A stretch of DNA of 64,000 nt from Cristatella mucedo (taxonomy: Eukaryota; Bryozoa; Phylactolaemata; Cristatellidae). Below, in pieces: positions 1 through 9,808 of this stretch (position 1 is the stretch's first letter; each line of letters begins with the position of its first letter). Location: positions 1-64,000 of the forward strand of contig WPIO01000177.1 of the NCBI GenBank assembly GCA_009760855.2, read 5' to 3'. A program made the translations under genes and the position numbers. Under the pieces are notes generated by a model. The model was not told the origin of the DNA. It ran no database searches and saw only the letters and a program-made list of their open reading frames with translations.

Positions 1-50
1 TAACGAAGCCAATAAAGATTTCGTTACACTGACATTCTAGTTATTACATC

Positions 51-970
51 TTCTTTTTAAGTTCGTCCTCGAAGTTTAATCATTTCGTTACTATATATTT
101 CTTCTTGACTCGCACCTCTCGCAAAAAGATTGCTCAATAATATTGCGCTTTCTGCTTTATAGTCACATGTTTTACGACCACCAACTCTTGAAGCTTCTAC
201 TTTTTTTTTATGTCTCTCTTTAAATCTTCGCTATAACTAACACCTCCTTTCTCTACAAGTTCTTTTCCTTTATTAAGATAGTCCAATCTGTTTTTAACTT
301 CTGAATTTTGTACTTTTGCAACTGCTACAGTTATTGAAACAGCTAAACCAACTGTTCCTATTACACTTGCTATGCTAGCAATTATAGCTGGAATAGCAGG
401 TAGAAATCCTCCTCTCATTTCAAGAAAGTTCTTCTTCCAAGCTATTGGATCAAGTTGTGTTGCATCCCAAGAACCTTCTTCTTCTCCAAATGTTTCAGAT
501 AAACAACTTACTAGGGTTTTGATACCAATCGCTATTTGATTTTTTCAGCTTCTAATAATATTTCATTAATGTAAAAACCTACTTCCAAACTTTCAACCAT
601 TTTCGAGAGTCCTTCTTTTTTTATCTGACATCGTTTTCCAGAAGACTTGACCATACTTACCAGAAGATATATCATCAACAATTTCTTTTATAAACAAACC
701 AACATCTACTATCCCTGTTACTCCTGATAGAAATCCTCCAAGAGCTTTAGTAGCTGTTCCAATAACTTTAAAGGATTGTAAGACTTTTGGAACGATCTTT
801 GCGATTTTGTTTGAGGCTTGTAAGGATAGCTTCATGGCAACTTTAGGAACTATTTTTATAACCGCTTTCGAACCTACTTCTGTCGCTGTTGTAATACCAG
901 ACACAACTTCTTTAGTTGTATCAACTCCTTCTTTTATACTCTCAACTCCTTTACCTTTTTTATTCTTCAT
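51..970 (-). pseudogene. Core/membrane-active virion protein, pX-like C-terminal part, broken
   Basis: Read on the minus strand from the ATG at 970. The first part (to 593) has 125 residues, rich in Lys and Val, with two long hydrophobic or amphipathic helices (around residues 70-110). Coding-like sequence continues in another frame after about 625 and again into 418-197, where a hydrophobic segment starts with MRGGFLPAIPAIIASI. That start resembles the conserved core of adenovirus pX/mu and its adintovirus counterparts. Further coding-like sequence runs from about 205 to 51 in yet another frame. The breaks lie at or near A-runs (around 625 and 205) and around 540, so this may be one gene interrupted at least three times, or two adjacent genes (pVI-like and pX-like). 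Role in packaging or membrane disruption is inferred from family resemblance only. Confidence 0.5.
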
Positions 971-982
971 ATATATAAGTAA
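971..982. promoter_or_regulatory. Bidirectional TATATA promoter between divergent genes
   Basis: Only 12 bases (atatataagtaa) separate the ATG of the minus-strand core-like gene (970) from the ATG of the first plus-strand fibre gene (983). The spacer is nearly all TATATA, the same box found just upstream of most other genes in the element, and being self-complementary it could serve both directions. Confidence 0.5.
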
Positions 983-1846
983 ATGGAAAAAGTTAGAAAG
1001 ATTAATGGTCGTATATGGTCGAATCTGAATGCAAATGGAAATAGAATAACTAATTTAGGCTATCCTCTTAATGAAGGTGATGCAATAAACCTGAGTTATT
1101 GTCTTAGTCCAAACTTTGGAGGAAGCATGGCTACTAATGTCGTGGGCGAGTTAGCAACTGTTTCAAGTATGTCTGGATCTCTTCCAAAGACTAATGCAAA
1201 GATGTCATCACAGTTAAATTGTAAGAATGTTTTTGGTATATCTGGAAACTCTGCTGACGGGACTGTATACAGTGATTTAAGGCCCTATAAAGTTATAAAC
1301 TATGGACTCCTAAAAAGTATGACACAAGTGTTTCAAGGTAAAGCAACAGCTAGTATGAATATGGGTGGAAAGAGTATTACTAACTTAAAAGACTCTGACA
1401 CTGTAACGAAACAATATATAGATAATAAAAAACAAATAGCATTTAGATATTTTGGAGTAAGTTCAGATACTTATCCAAACGTATTCTATCTCGATATGCT
1501 CGATTTGAATATCACTGCTAATGGAAGTACAGGATTTCAACTACAAAAATTAACACCAGGAGATATGCCAATTATTGATCAAGGAACATCAACAATAGTT
1601 GGATATGCAACTAACCTTAAAACATTCTTTCCTGGGATATTACCTAACTTTCAAATGGTTAGCGGGGTTATGTACGCAACTGATAAAACGAATTCATACG
1701 TAGAACTAACTAGTGAATCGCCATACGGAGTTACTGGCACTCTAGTTTTAATAATTAATATAGATGGAACATGTAAGTATGCTATAGATAAATTTACTGT
1801 TGCAAGTGGAATAACATATATTGATTTTCTTTTTACTATAGTATAG
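983..1846 (+). CDS. Phage-like fibre protein 1
   Basis: Intact, 287 residues, first of three tandem fibre genes. The N-terminal part has the phage tail-fibre repeat pattern: a glycine-asparagine turn, then I-x-N-L, a short spacer with D-A, and an aromatic Y-[ID]. It is seen at about residues 13-40 (NANGNRITNLGYPL) and again at about 125-150 (NMGGKSITNLKDSDTVTKQY). The C-terminal 130 residues lack the repeat and may form a receptor-binding head. In phages these repeats build trimeric shafts. By analogy the protein would form virion fibres for host attachment, which is inference. It starts 13 bp from the divergent core gene, and only 2 bp separate its stop from the next ATG. Confidence 0.6.
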   Translation: MEKVRKINGRIWSNLNANGNRITNLGYPLNEGDAINLSYCLSPNFGGSMATNVVGELATVSSMSGSLPKTNAKMSSQLNCKNVFGISGNSADGTVYSDLRPYKVINYGLLKSMTQVFQGKATASMNMGGKSITNLKDSDTVTKQYIDNKKQIAFRYFGVSSDTYPNVFYLDMLDLNITANGSTGFQLQKLTPGDMPIIDQGTSTIVGYATNLKTFFPGILPNFQMVSGVMYATDKTNSYVELTSESPYGVTGTLVLIINIDGTCKYAIDKFTVASGITYIDFLFTIV

Positions 1847-1848
1847 AA

Positions 1849-2722
1849 ATGTTTAGACCCAAAAGAAGAGGAATTGGTGTAGCAAATTATATTAAAAAAA
1901 GTGGTGATGTACTTACAGGTAGTTTAAGTATGAATGGAAATCTGATAAAGGATTTAGGCGATCCTGTTGACTCTACAGATGCTGTAAATAGAAAGTATAT
2001 AGACACCAATTTCGTTACTAAAGTATCAAGAGGAACTACAGCAGATGGGGATATAGACATGAAGAATCATAAGTTGGTAGAACTAGCAAATCCAGTAAAC
2101 CCTAGCGATGCTGCAACTAAAGATTATGCAGATACTAAGCTATCAAAAACTGGTGGAACTATTAATGGAACACTAACTGTAAATGGAAATGTATCTGTTG
2201 CAGGACCTCCTACTTCTGATAATGATATTCCAAATAAATCGTATATGGACTCTAACTTCCTTAAACTAACTGGCGAAACTCTTAATGGAAATTTAGATAT
2301 GAATGGGTACTCTATCTTCTTAGAAAATGATCCTGTTAATCCTACAGATGGAGTAAACCTTAACTATCTAAATAGAGTATCAGATGGAAATATCGCTATA
2401 GTTCGTTTTAAAGCAACAGTTGATGGGTCTTTAACAACAGATCTATATTCAAGAACAATTAGTGGTAGATGGATATCTACTTTAGGTAATGTCACTATTC
2501 CTAGGGGTTTGTTTGTTGTTACAACGACATACGAATACTCTATAGGTAAAAGAGGTATATTACAACCTCTTCCAGCAACTATGATACCGTTAAGAGACCA
2601 GTTATACGGCAGTTACATGCTAGACGAAAATAAAAAAACTTGTTCAGTCGTCCGGTTTTATATCTGGCGCAAATTTGTTTGATAGAGAATTAAATATAAT
2701 TGTTTATATAGCAATATCCTAA
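1849..2722 (+). pseudogene. Phage-like fibre protein 2, frameshifted near the C-terminus
   Basis: Starts at 1849 directly after a TATAGAA box. The first 277 residues include four copies of the fibre shaft repeat, about 30-50 residues each: near residues 22-54 (MNGNLIKDLGDPVDSTDAV), 65-95 (MKNHKLVELANPVNPSDAA), 100-130 and 140-170. A C-terminal beta-rich region follows. The frame stops at 2682, but another frame stays open and protein-like from about 2,645 to a stop at 2720-2722, immediately before the next ATG. A single-base indel near 2,645 is therefore likely, either true decay or a sequencing error. Same presumed attachment role as its neighbours. Confidence 0.6.
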
Positions 2723-2723
2723 A

Positions 2724-3701
2724 ATGCTCAGCAGAAGATTATTAGAGATGAATGGAACTTTAAATCTCGGTAAAAATATAATAACAAATGTTGGTTATAA
2801 TATTAGCGAGTTAGATGTTGTAAATATAACGTTTTCAGATAATAATTATATTAGAATCGACTCTGATGACATTGTAAGAGGAGATTTATCTGCTAGGTCA
2901 AAAAAATATGTGAATTTAAGTAATCCTGTTAATGGAAGTGATTCATCTACACAACAGTATCTTGATACGAAAACTGGAACAGAAGGATCTCAAGTAATAG
3001 AGGGGAGTCTAGAAGTAGATAGATTAATTGCTAATAATACAACTGATTTTTCTTACACAAAAGAAAGAGCTTATAACACATTTTTAAAATCAAAAGGACA
3101 GTACAATCATGACTCATTGATAGTAGAAGGACGAATAGGAGTTAAAAGTGTTATTAATCTATCTGAGAATACTGGAGAAATTTGTTTAGCAAAGCTATCT
3201 GATATTAACTTAAAAAAGCCATTATATAGCAAGATAAGAATAAGTATAAAAGATATTGATAAAATAAACGATGATAGAACAAATATTATTGATGATGATA
3301 GTGATTATACGATTTATGGAAAAACAACTGAAGATGATTACTTTCTAAAAGATGATAATCGAATAAGCTATAAGAATACTACGGCAACAGTGTCAATAAG
3401 TATATACAACCAATCCACGGGTTCTAGTACTATACTTACGAACTACTATCATAAATTCTACTCGCCGAACTTTCTCCCATCTAATTTAATCAATATACAG
3501 TACTATGCTGTTGAAGATGATTATATGCTATTGTTAACTAACTCCATATCAAACTTTGCTATAATGAAAGAAAGCGATAAAAAAATAGTATCATTTGATG
3601 TTACTTATCCAATTCTTAATTATGAAGGTTTTACAACACCAAATGATTTAGATTTTATTGAAATTGGTTTAGTTAAACACGCTAGACTAGCAAATGCTTA
3701 G
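2724..3701 (+). CDS. Phage-like fibre protein 3
   Basis: Intact, 325 residues. The N-terminus is again fibre-like: NLGKNIITNVGYNISELDVV at about residues 13-33 and a second diverged unit (KKYVNLSNPVNGSDSSTQQY) near residues 60-85. From about residue 130 on, the sequence is unrelated to the other two fibre genes and rich in Asp, Ile and Tyr, so the tips differ while the shafts are shared. It follows gene 2 with a 1-bp gap and has a TATATAG box at 2,705-2,711. Its stop overlaps the end of the convergent gene 3698-4081 by four bases. It could be an alternative receptor-binding fibre. Confidence 0.55.
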   Translation: MLSRRLLEMNGTLNLGKNIITNVGYNISELDVVNITFSDNNYIRIDSDDIVRGDLSARSKKYVNLSNPVNGSDSSTQQYLDTKTGTEGSQVIEGSLEVDRLIANNTTDFSYTKERAYNTFLKSKGQYNHDSLIVEGRIGVKSVINLSENTGEICLAKLSDINLKKPLYSKIRISIKDIDKINDDRTNIIDDDSDYTIYGKTTEDDYFLKDDNRISYKNTTATVSISIYNQSTGSSTILTNYYHKFYSPNFLPSNLINIQYYAVEDDYMLLLTNSISNFAIMKESDKKIVSFDVTYPILNYEGFTTPNDLDFIEIGLVKHARLANA

Positions 3702-4081
3702 ATTCGCCAATCCATAGTCTCCTTAATAAACTCTTCTGGAAGTTCTATTTCTTTTCCTTGATCTATTTCTTTTCCTATTTGTTTTGTTAATTCTATTTTT
3801 TTAGAGTAAGCCTCTGATCTAATCTTATTTATTTTTTCTATTTTTAAGTCTTTAAGAAACTCTTCAAAGATTGAACCATCTCTAACTTTACTAAATATAT
3901 TTGCAATCTCTGGTTCAGAGTGGTTAATTCTTAATGCTTTGTATTCTATAACTAGTTTTACAGCTTCTAATAAAGTTGATCTAATGTCTTCAAATCTACA
4001 CATAGGATATGAACAAATCCTAAAATTTGGATTACCCTGAACTTCATTAAGGCAATCCTTGCTTCTCGTTTCAATAGTCAT
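3698..4081 (-). CDS. Uncharacterised 127-residue viral-element protein
   Basis: Not recognised. The ATG at 4081 follows a TATAGAA box by no spacer (TATAGAAATG on the minus strand), like its neighbours, which supports the start. The N-terminal third has four cysteines (residues 10, 23, 27 and 28 region). The rest is highly charged, Lys/Glu/Ile-rich and likely alpha-helical or coiled-coil. It meets fibre gene 3 tail to tail. Function unknown. Confidence 0.5.
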   Translation of the reverse strand: MTIETRSKDCLNEVQGNPNFRICSYPMCRFEDIRSTLLEAVKLVIEYKALRINHSEPEIANIFSKVRDGSIFEEFLKDLKIEKINKIRSEAYSKKIELTKQIGKEIDQGKEIELPEEFIKETMDWRI

Positions 4082-4118
4082 TTCTATAATATTGTTTATT
4101 TTGTTTTAATTAAATTAA

Positions 4119-4583
4119 CTATGCTTCTAGAGCTGCAGCAGTTGCCTTTTGCCTAGCACTTATTCCATCAGCTAGATCAGGAAGAACTGCATAACATTCA
4201 TCTTTAACAATTCAGGAGATATCTGGTTTAACTCCTGACACACCTGAAATAACTGTTGAGAGTGTTGGAAGTTGAGATGCGATCCACGTTGTGTAGCTAG
4301 AAATCTCAGAAGCATCGTCAAGAAGTGCGTCTACTTTAGACCTAACAGTAGATTCAAGATTAGCTGTTACATCAGTTAAGCCAGCTGTTATAATCTTTTG
4401 AGCTTCGATATCACATTCATCAAGATAAAACTTCTTAACAGAATTATCAGTCATAACTGAAATATCTGAATCAAGTGTTTGTTGATCATACGCAGTCATT
4501 CTTGACCTAACAAGATAATCAACGTATGATTTAAGGAGAGTAGCACTAGTAGCAAGGTTGGGGTCAGTAACATCGTTCTGCAT
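4119..4583 (-). pseudogene. Uncharacterised helical protein with an internal TGA
   Basis: Starts at 4583 just after a TATATAGGAA box. 123 residues are open up to a TGA at 4212-4214. The same frame then continues for about 30 more protein-like residues, ending with an alanine-rich helix and a TAG at 4119-4121. The composition (Asp, Ser, Thr, Leu, no Cys-rich motif) suggests an alpha-helical or trimeric coiled-coil structural protein. The single substitution-type stop looks like decay. Function unknown. Confidence 0.45.
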
Positions 4584-4606
4584 TTCCTATATAAAAAAAG
4601 AAAAAA

Positions 4607-4867
4607 TTAATCATTTTTTGTTTTTATATTGTCAAAATTACTATGAAAATTATCAAATGCTGCGGTATAATTTTTTTCTGCCTCTTTCAGCTTATCATAT
4701 TCATCGCAAATACCTAAAAGAAACGATATTGTTGGTTCACCTAGTTTAAAAATGTTTTTATAAAAATTTAGAGGAATGTAAAGGGTGTCATATTCAAAGC
4801 CACAACGCATTTTTGCAATTCTTAAAGCATATTCACAACAAAGAATTCTTGAAACTTTTTCGTCCAT
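4607..4867 (-). CDS. Small module protein, copy 1 (one module)
   Basis: 86 residues beginning MDEKVSRILCC. One of three neighbouring genes with a shared module of about 65 residues: an N-terminal [VI][SA][RK]I[LV]xC, a central basic or aromatic stretch, then L-L-x-I-C-D/E and a charged C-terminal helix. ATATAGAAG precedes the ATG. No known domain recognised. The conserved spaced cysteines may bind metal or form a dimer contact (inference). The gene seems intact. Confidence 0.5.
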   Translation of the reverse strand: MDEKVSRILCCEYALRIAKMRCGFEYDTLYIPLNFYKNIFKLGEPTISFLLGICDEYDKLKEAEKNYTAAFDNFHSNFDNIKTKND

Positions 4868-4875
4868 CTTCTATA

Positions 4876-5397
4876 TTACAGTAAAGAAGATCTTAAATCC
4901 CAAGATTTATAGCTTATAAGTTCTGACTGTGCCATTAAATCGCGAGACTCTTCGTATAAATCGCAAGATTCTAACAATTTGGATAATTGATTGTCTCTTA
5001 GTTTAATAATATAATCATAAAAATTGGTTGGATAATAACTATAACAATAATACTTTTTTTCAAAGTCACATAAATGTATTGCTACATATCGAGTATCATA
5101 CGAAACAATCTTTGCAATTTTGTACTCAGTTTTTTCTAGTACTTCAGGCGATTCATCTTTTAGTTTTTTAAATTTTATAATTAAACTAGTAAGCCTTTCT
5201 TCACCACCTTCATGACTATAACCATGTTGTTTATTTACTCCACATTCATCACAAATCTCTAACAATCTGTTTAAAATATCACTACCTAAATTACCAACGC
5301 GTTCATAAATTCTTAAGGAATCTGGATATAGTGAATCTACGATTTTTTTAGTATAACCACAACAAAGAATTCTTGAAACTTTTTCGTCAAAATCCAT
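4876..5397 (-). CDS. Small module protein, copy 2 (two modules)
   Basis: 173 residues. It opens with MDFDEKVSRILCCGYTKKI, very close to its downstream neighbour. Residues 1-50 form one module ending in LLEICDEC. A second, more diverged module begins near residue 92 (YKIAKIVSYDTRY) and ends in LLESCDLYEE, so the gene arose by internal duplication or fusion. A TATATAGAA box lies directly before the ATG. Spacing to the next gene is 8 bp. Function unknown. Confidence 0.5.
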   Translation of the reverse strand: MDFDEKVSRILCCGYTKKIVDSLYPDSLRIYERVGNLGSDILNRLLEICDECGVNKQHGYSHEGGEERLTSLIIKFKKLKDESPEVLEKTEYKIAKIVSYDTRYVAIHLCDFEKKYYCYSYYPTNFYDYIIKLRDNQLSKLLESCDLYEESRDLMAQSELISYKSWDLRSSLL

Positions 5398-5431
5398 TTC
5401 TATATAAGACTTAAGAATTATTTTAATATAA

Positions 5432-5707
5432 CTAATTAATTTGTACTCCTTGTTTTGTTTTTGGTGTTTTTAATTTATTTGCTGCTTCTTCAAGCATCTC
5501 ATTTATCTTACTTCTACACTCCATTAGTTTGTCAGAAGCTTCACATATTTCTATAAGAATTCTAACAAACGAACTATCTAAATCTGGAATTAGTTTATCA
5601 AGAGAATGTTTAACTATACGTTGATCGTTTCCTTTTAGTTTTTGAAGACAGATCTTTAAAGCCATTTCCCTCGATTGATCACAGCTTAAAATTCTTGACA
5701 CGTCCAT
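5432..5707 (-). CDS. Small module protein, copy 3 (one module)
   Basis: The start is placed at the ATG at 5707 (MDVSRILSCD) rather than the upstream one at 5740, because 5707 directly follows the TATATAGAA box and matches the paralogues' N-termini. About 91 residues: the VSRILSC start, a basic middle (LKGNDQR), L-I-E-I-C-E, then a charged helix. Third member of the tandem family; most diverged. Function unknown. Confidence 0.5.
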   Translation of the reverse strand: MDVSRILSCDQSREMALKICLQKLKGNDQRIVKHSLDKLIPDLDSSFVRILIEICEASDKLMECRSKINEMLEEAANKLKTPKTKQGVQIN

Positions 5708-5736
5708 TTCTATATAGTTATAAATATTTTTATAAT

Positions 5737-5961
5737 TCACTTATAAAACGTAGATATATCATCAGCGCTACAAAAGGTGAAGTCCTCTTCAGCAGATTCA
5801 GATTCACATTCAGATTCGGATTCGGATTCGGATTCGGATTCGGATTCTGGTATGTAATCAGGATCATCAGAGTCTGTATCAGATGTTGATTCTGTATCTG
5901 TCATAGTTATATCTATAGAATCTTCTTCAACTTCTAAAAACTCTGGATTTTCGTTTTCCAT
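5737..5961 (-). CDS. Acidic Ser-Glu repeat protein
   Basis: 74 residues, extremely acidic. Residues 40-58 are a run of Ser-Glu dipeptides encoded by a repeated GATTCG hexamer (around 5,805-5,850). The ends are also Asp/Glu/Thr-rich. It is intrinsically disordered and probably expandable at the repeat. The ATG follows TATAGAA. Acidic virion or DNA-mimic-like roles are conceivable, but nothing in the sequence shows one. Confidence 0.5.
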   Translation of the reverse strand: MENENPEFLEVEEDSIDITMTDTESTSDTDSDDPDYIPESESESESESESECESESAEEDFTFCSADDISTFYK

Positions 5962-5996
5962 TTCTATAATAATAAAACTATTTATTTAATACTTAT

Positions 5997-8900
5997 TTAA
6001 TTTTCTATGCTAATATTACAAGTGCTACAATGACCCGCAGACTCTTTTATTCTATAATGCCCATAAGAATAACTATGAATACCACAATCTAACCAGTAGC
6101 GTTTTGACTCAAAAGCTGATAGTGCTCTTTTTTTAAGTTTCTTTGTAAGAATATTATGTTTATTTTGTGTCATTCTATAGAAGTCTCTATCAAGTGTTTC
6201 TTCAAAAGCAACAGTACTACCTTTTTTTATATAAATATCATTTGCTGTTGATAAACACTGACTATATTCATTATGGGTTATCTTTGAGTTCTTAATTACT
6301 TCTTTTGGAACACCCTTTGCTTTCATAATTGGTTTAGTAGAAGCAACGGAATATAGTTTTGGTCTTAAAGCAATGAATTCATCAATTTTTGCACCATCCA
6401 TTTCATCTTTGAACTTACCAAACTCGTCTTTATGAAACCAGTCTTTAATATCAATCATCTCTTTCTCAAAGTCTTCACTTTTAATATCAACAACTAATGA
6501 ATCAGTGTCAGTACACAATAAATTTAATCTATCATTAAACTTGGGTTTCAATGTGTCATAATAAAATCTTTGTATGTGTAATTTTGATAAATCAAGAATC
6601 GCAACACCTATAAACATTGGTTTATTTAGAAGTGTAGTTTTCTTTGAGTGTTCAAAGGCATCTAGTGTTTTATCAAAACATCTAATTTCTTTAAGTCTAG
6701 GATCTCTCATTAATTTATTGTATAATGAATCTTTCTTATCTGTTCCAGTATTTACTATTCTAACACACGTTCTGTTTTCCACATTCTCACACGTTTTTCC
6801 AAAGATTTGACACATGAAACCTTTGTACAAATTTCTTTTGAAACTATCACCTTTACGATCAAATTCAATCTTTTTCTCAGCACATATATCAATGAATGGT
6901 TTTGCCCAAGGTTCTTGATTAAATTTATATACTTTATGCATCTTAGTTGGTATCAGTCCTTTACTAACAACAAATTGAAAGTATCGGTAATGTGTCAAGT
7001 AATTAGTTTTATTATTAAAATCACAAATCAACTTTGGAACACTACTTGGACCTGATGAAAACTTTTGTTGATATCTTGAAAACTCAGAACTATCGACAAC
7101 TCTACTTTCAGGACAAAGAGGATAATCATTATGTAAATCATGTAGTTCATTTGGATACTCTAAATCACATAAGACAAATATTCCTGTTTTACCATCTTCA
7201 GGTAATGAAATTATTTTTTCAAGCGACCAGTTACTTAAATCATCTTCAATAGGTTCTGAAATAGGTAGACACCACATCATACCTGTTGGATATAAACTTG
7301 TTGCGTCCCAATACATAATGTGATTAGTATCACTAGCTTTACAAATCCTTTTACTGACTTGACAGACACCACCTCTTATCGATTCCTTAAACTTTTGATA
7401 TAGTTATAAATCCCCCTCTTTTTTACCTAATAGATTTATAGTAGTTTTTGTATAGAAAAAAGTACAAGACCACGCATAATGAGGTGCTGATAGGCAATGT
7501 GCTGGATCCAACTTAAACAATTCCATAAAACTGTTTCTGTATGCTTCATAGCAATCAGCAAGAAGTGTAACATCTGCATATAGATAAATATCATGATAAT
7601 CACCTAAATCTTTCATACCAAATAGTTTAAATACGTTTAACGCATGTTCATAGTCTTCAGTACTAATACCTTTATCAAAACTAAGTTTACTATTGAACGC
7701 TTTAATATCTGGAATCTTAGTCTCATTGAATTTATCAAATGAGTCCATATATTCATAAGGATAAACACCTTTTCTTGATATCATGTCTTTAAGAACTTTA
7801 ACATCAATGTCTGGATATAATCTTTTAAAGAGATCAATCGTAACATCAAAATTTGAATTCGCTTTCTTTAATGAAGTAACAATATCACTTAAACCATTAC
7901 TCATAAAATTAAAAGAATCCTTGAACTCAAAATCTTCAAATGACATTGACATATAATTTTCCATATTATGTGCGACAGGTTTACAATTAAGACTAAATGT
8001 TGACATTCCTTTTACAATCAAATGAGAATCATATCCTTTCAAATTATGAATAAATATGGGAAGCTTCCAACTAGTTTTTTCTTAAATCTAACAAGTGAAT
8101 TACAAAACTTATGTGCTGCTCCTCTAAATTTACCAGTGAAATGACAATGATCTCTTGATTTTATATTCACCTTTTCATTAATATCAAATTCACAATTACA
8201 CACCCAGCAACTCTTTGAATCATTGAATTGTCTACGAACGTCAGAATAAAAAATAATTGGTGCATCAGCTTGTTTTACTACCCTATCTTTCAACTCATTT
8301 GAAACATTAATTATAAATTCTAAAAGTAGTTCAACACAATTATTACCTCTGTTTAAAAATATACATGGTAATCCTCCATTTATATCATTATCTGTTAGCA
8401 CTTTTTCATTAATATCAAGAATAATTGCACATGAACCACATGGAACTTGTAGCATATTAGTGCATGCATCGCTACATTTACCTGTTGTTAATTTACTACT
8501 GCAGTAATTTGGTTTTAGATTATTAGATACAATACTTTCATAACAAATATCACATGTTTTAACATTCAAACTCTCAAAATCTGCATAACAAGTGTATGGA
8601 TTTTTAATTAATTTTGAATGGTCTCTAAAATTCAAAAGTGTGGTATCTTTTGTTTTTCCCGTTTTCTTATTTTCAACAATACCTGGCATTTTTAATTTAG
8701 AATAACTATAATTAAGGCCTTTACATAAAATTAAATGATTTTTAAAATCTTCCTCTGAAAATAACTTATCCATACATCTATGGCAATAAAACATTGATCC
8801 GCCTTTATTAGGTGTCCTACAGAGCACGCTGAAATTCTTTATTAATACATAATGACTTTTTTCAGATTTAGTTATCAATAAAAGATTAATATGTCTATCT

Positions 8901-9745
8901 AGAATTTCTGATTTTCTTGATACCATTTTTAAAGGATATATATTTGATTTGTCATTATATTCATAAACATTTATGCTAACATTAAATAGTTTACCTAGTT
9001 TTTTAGTATCAATTACTTTGAGCGGCCATTCAAGTTTTGATAATGGTTCATTTAGTTCTTGATAATTAGTTAATAATATTTTAATCAAATCAGAACATCT
9101 CTCTGGATGCGTATTTATAGGATTTAGAAATCGTAGTATGCACCATAGAGCACAATATTTATCCTCATTCTTTATATTGATACAACGCTTCTTTGCTAAG
9201 CCAGCTGGTAGTGGTAAATAAGATGAACCTGCTCTAATAACATATTCCGTAGAATTTATCTCAAGACGTTTTACTCCCATCAACCTCCAACCAGAACCAG
9301 GATTCTTATCAATAATCTTGTCTATTGCTTCTTTTAAAGATTTCAACTGCTCTTTGATAACATTAGTATAATCAGACCTTTTAACAACTGAAACTAACTT
9401 AGAACCAGTTACAGCAGTATGACTATGTGTGTTAGTTTGTTCATGATACGAATGAACTAATATCTTTGTTTGTAGTTTAAACGAAGCAAATCTCGCTGTT
9501 ACTTCTTTTAATGCATTGTTATAACTTGGTATTATGTTATTAAAGAAATCATCAATTTCCATAGCAGAATATTCTCTTCCTTTAAGAACATATCTCTCAT
9601 GTCTTCCACTAGCTCCAGTAAATTCTAATTTAAACTTATGAAGTCTAGAAGTAATAGTTTTACTTGAAGTTATGTCATCAATGTTCATTAGTCTTCTTGA
9701 TTCTGCATAAAATGAGTTCCCCTTCTTAGGACTTATTCGATACAT
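5997..9745 (-). pseudogene. polB: Protein-primed family B DNA polymerase with Endo VII-like insert, broken
   Basis: About 1,245 codons in three open pieces (9745-8039, 8042-7404, and from 7,403 to 5997). The N-terminal part includes a C2H2-like finger (residues about 321-341). Exo I is YADFES (about 387-392), Exo II contains GYDSH, and Exo III is YADVTLLAD. Between Exo I and II sits a zinc-binding CxxC-DHCHFTG-CN block (about 513-549) typical of the endonuclease VII-type insert in this clade. Polymerase motif A is DATSLYP (at 7,300), motif C is CTDTDS (around 6,500), and a KLYS motif follows. Breaks: a one-base frameshift near 8,060 beside a C run, and an in-frame TAA at about 7,404-7,406. 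All catalytic motifs remain. Replication of the element is the family role. Confidence 0.85.
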
Positions 9746-9808
9746 CTATATGAAGAAAAGAAAATTTATTTAAATTAAAATCCATTATAATATATATAAG
9801 ATTTTTAT

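Noticed and set aside
983-3701. Bacteriophage contamination of the assembly
   Set aside because: The fibre genes sit in a block with a PolB type known from animal genomes, continuous with host repeats and host genes to the right.
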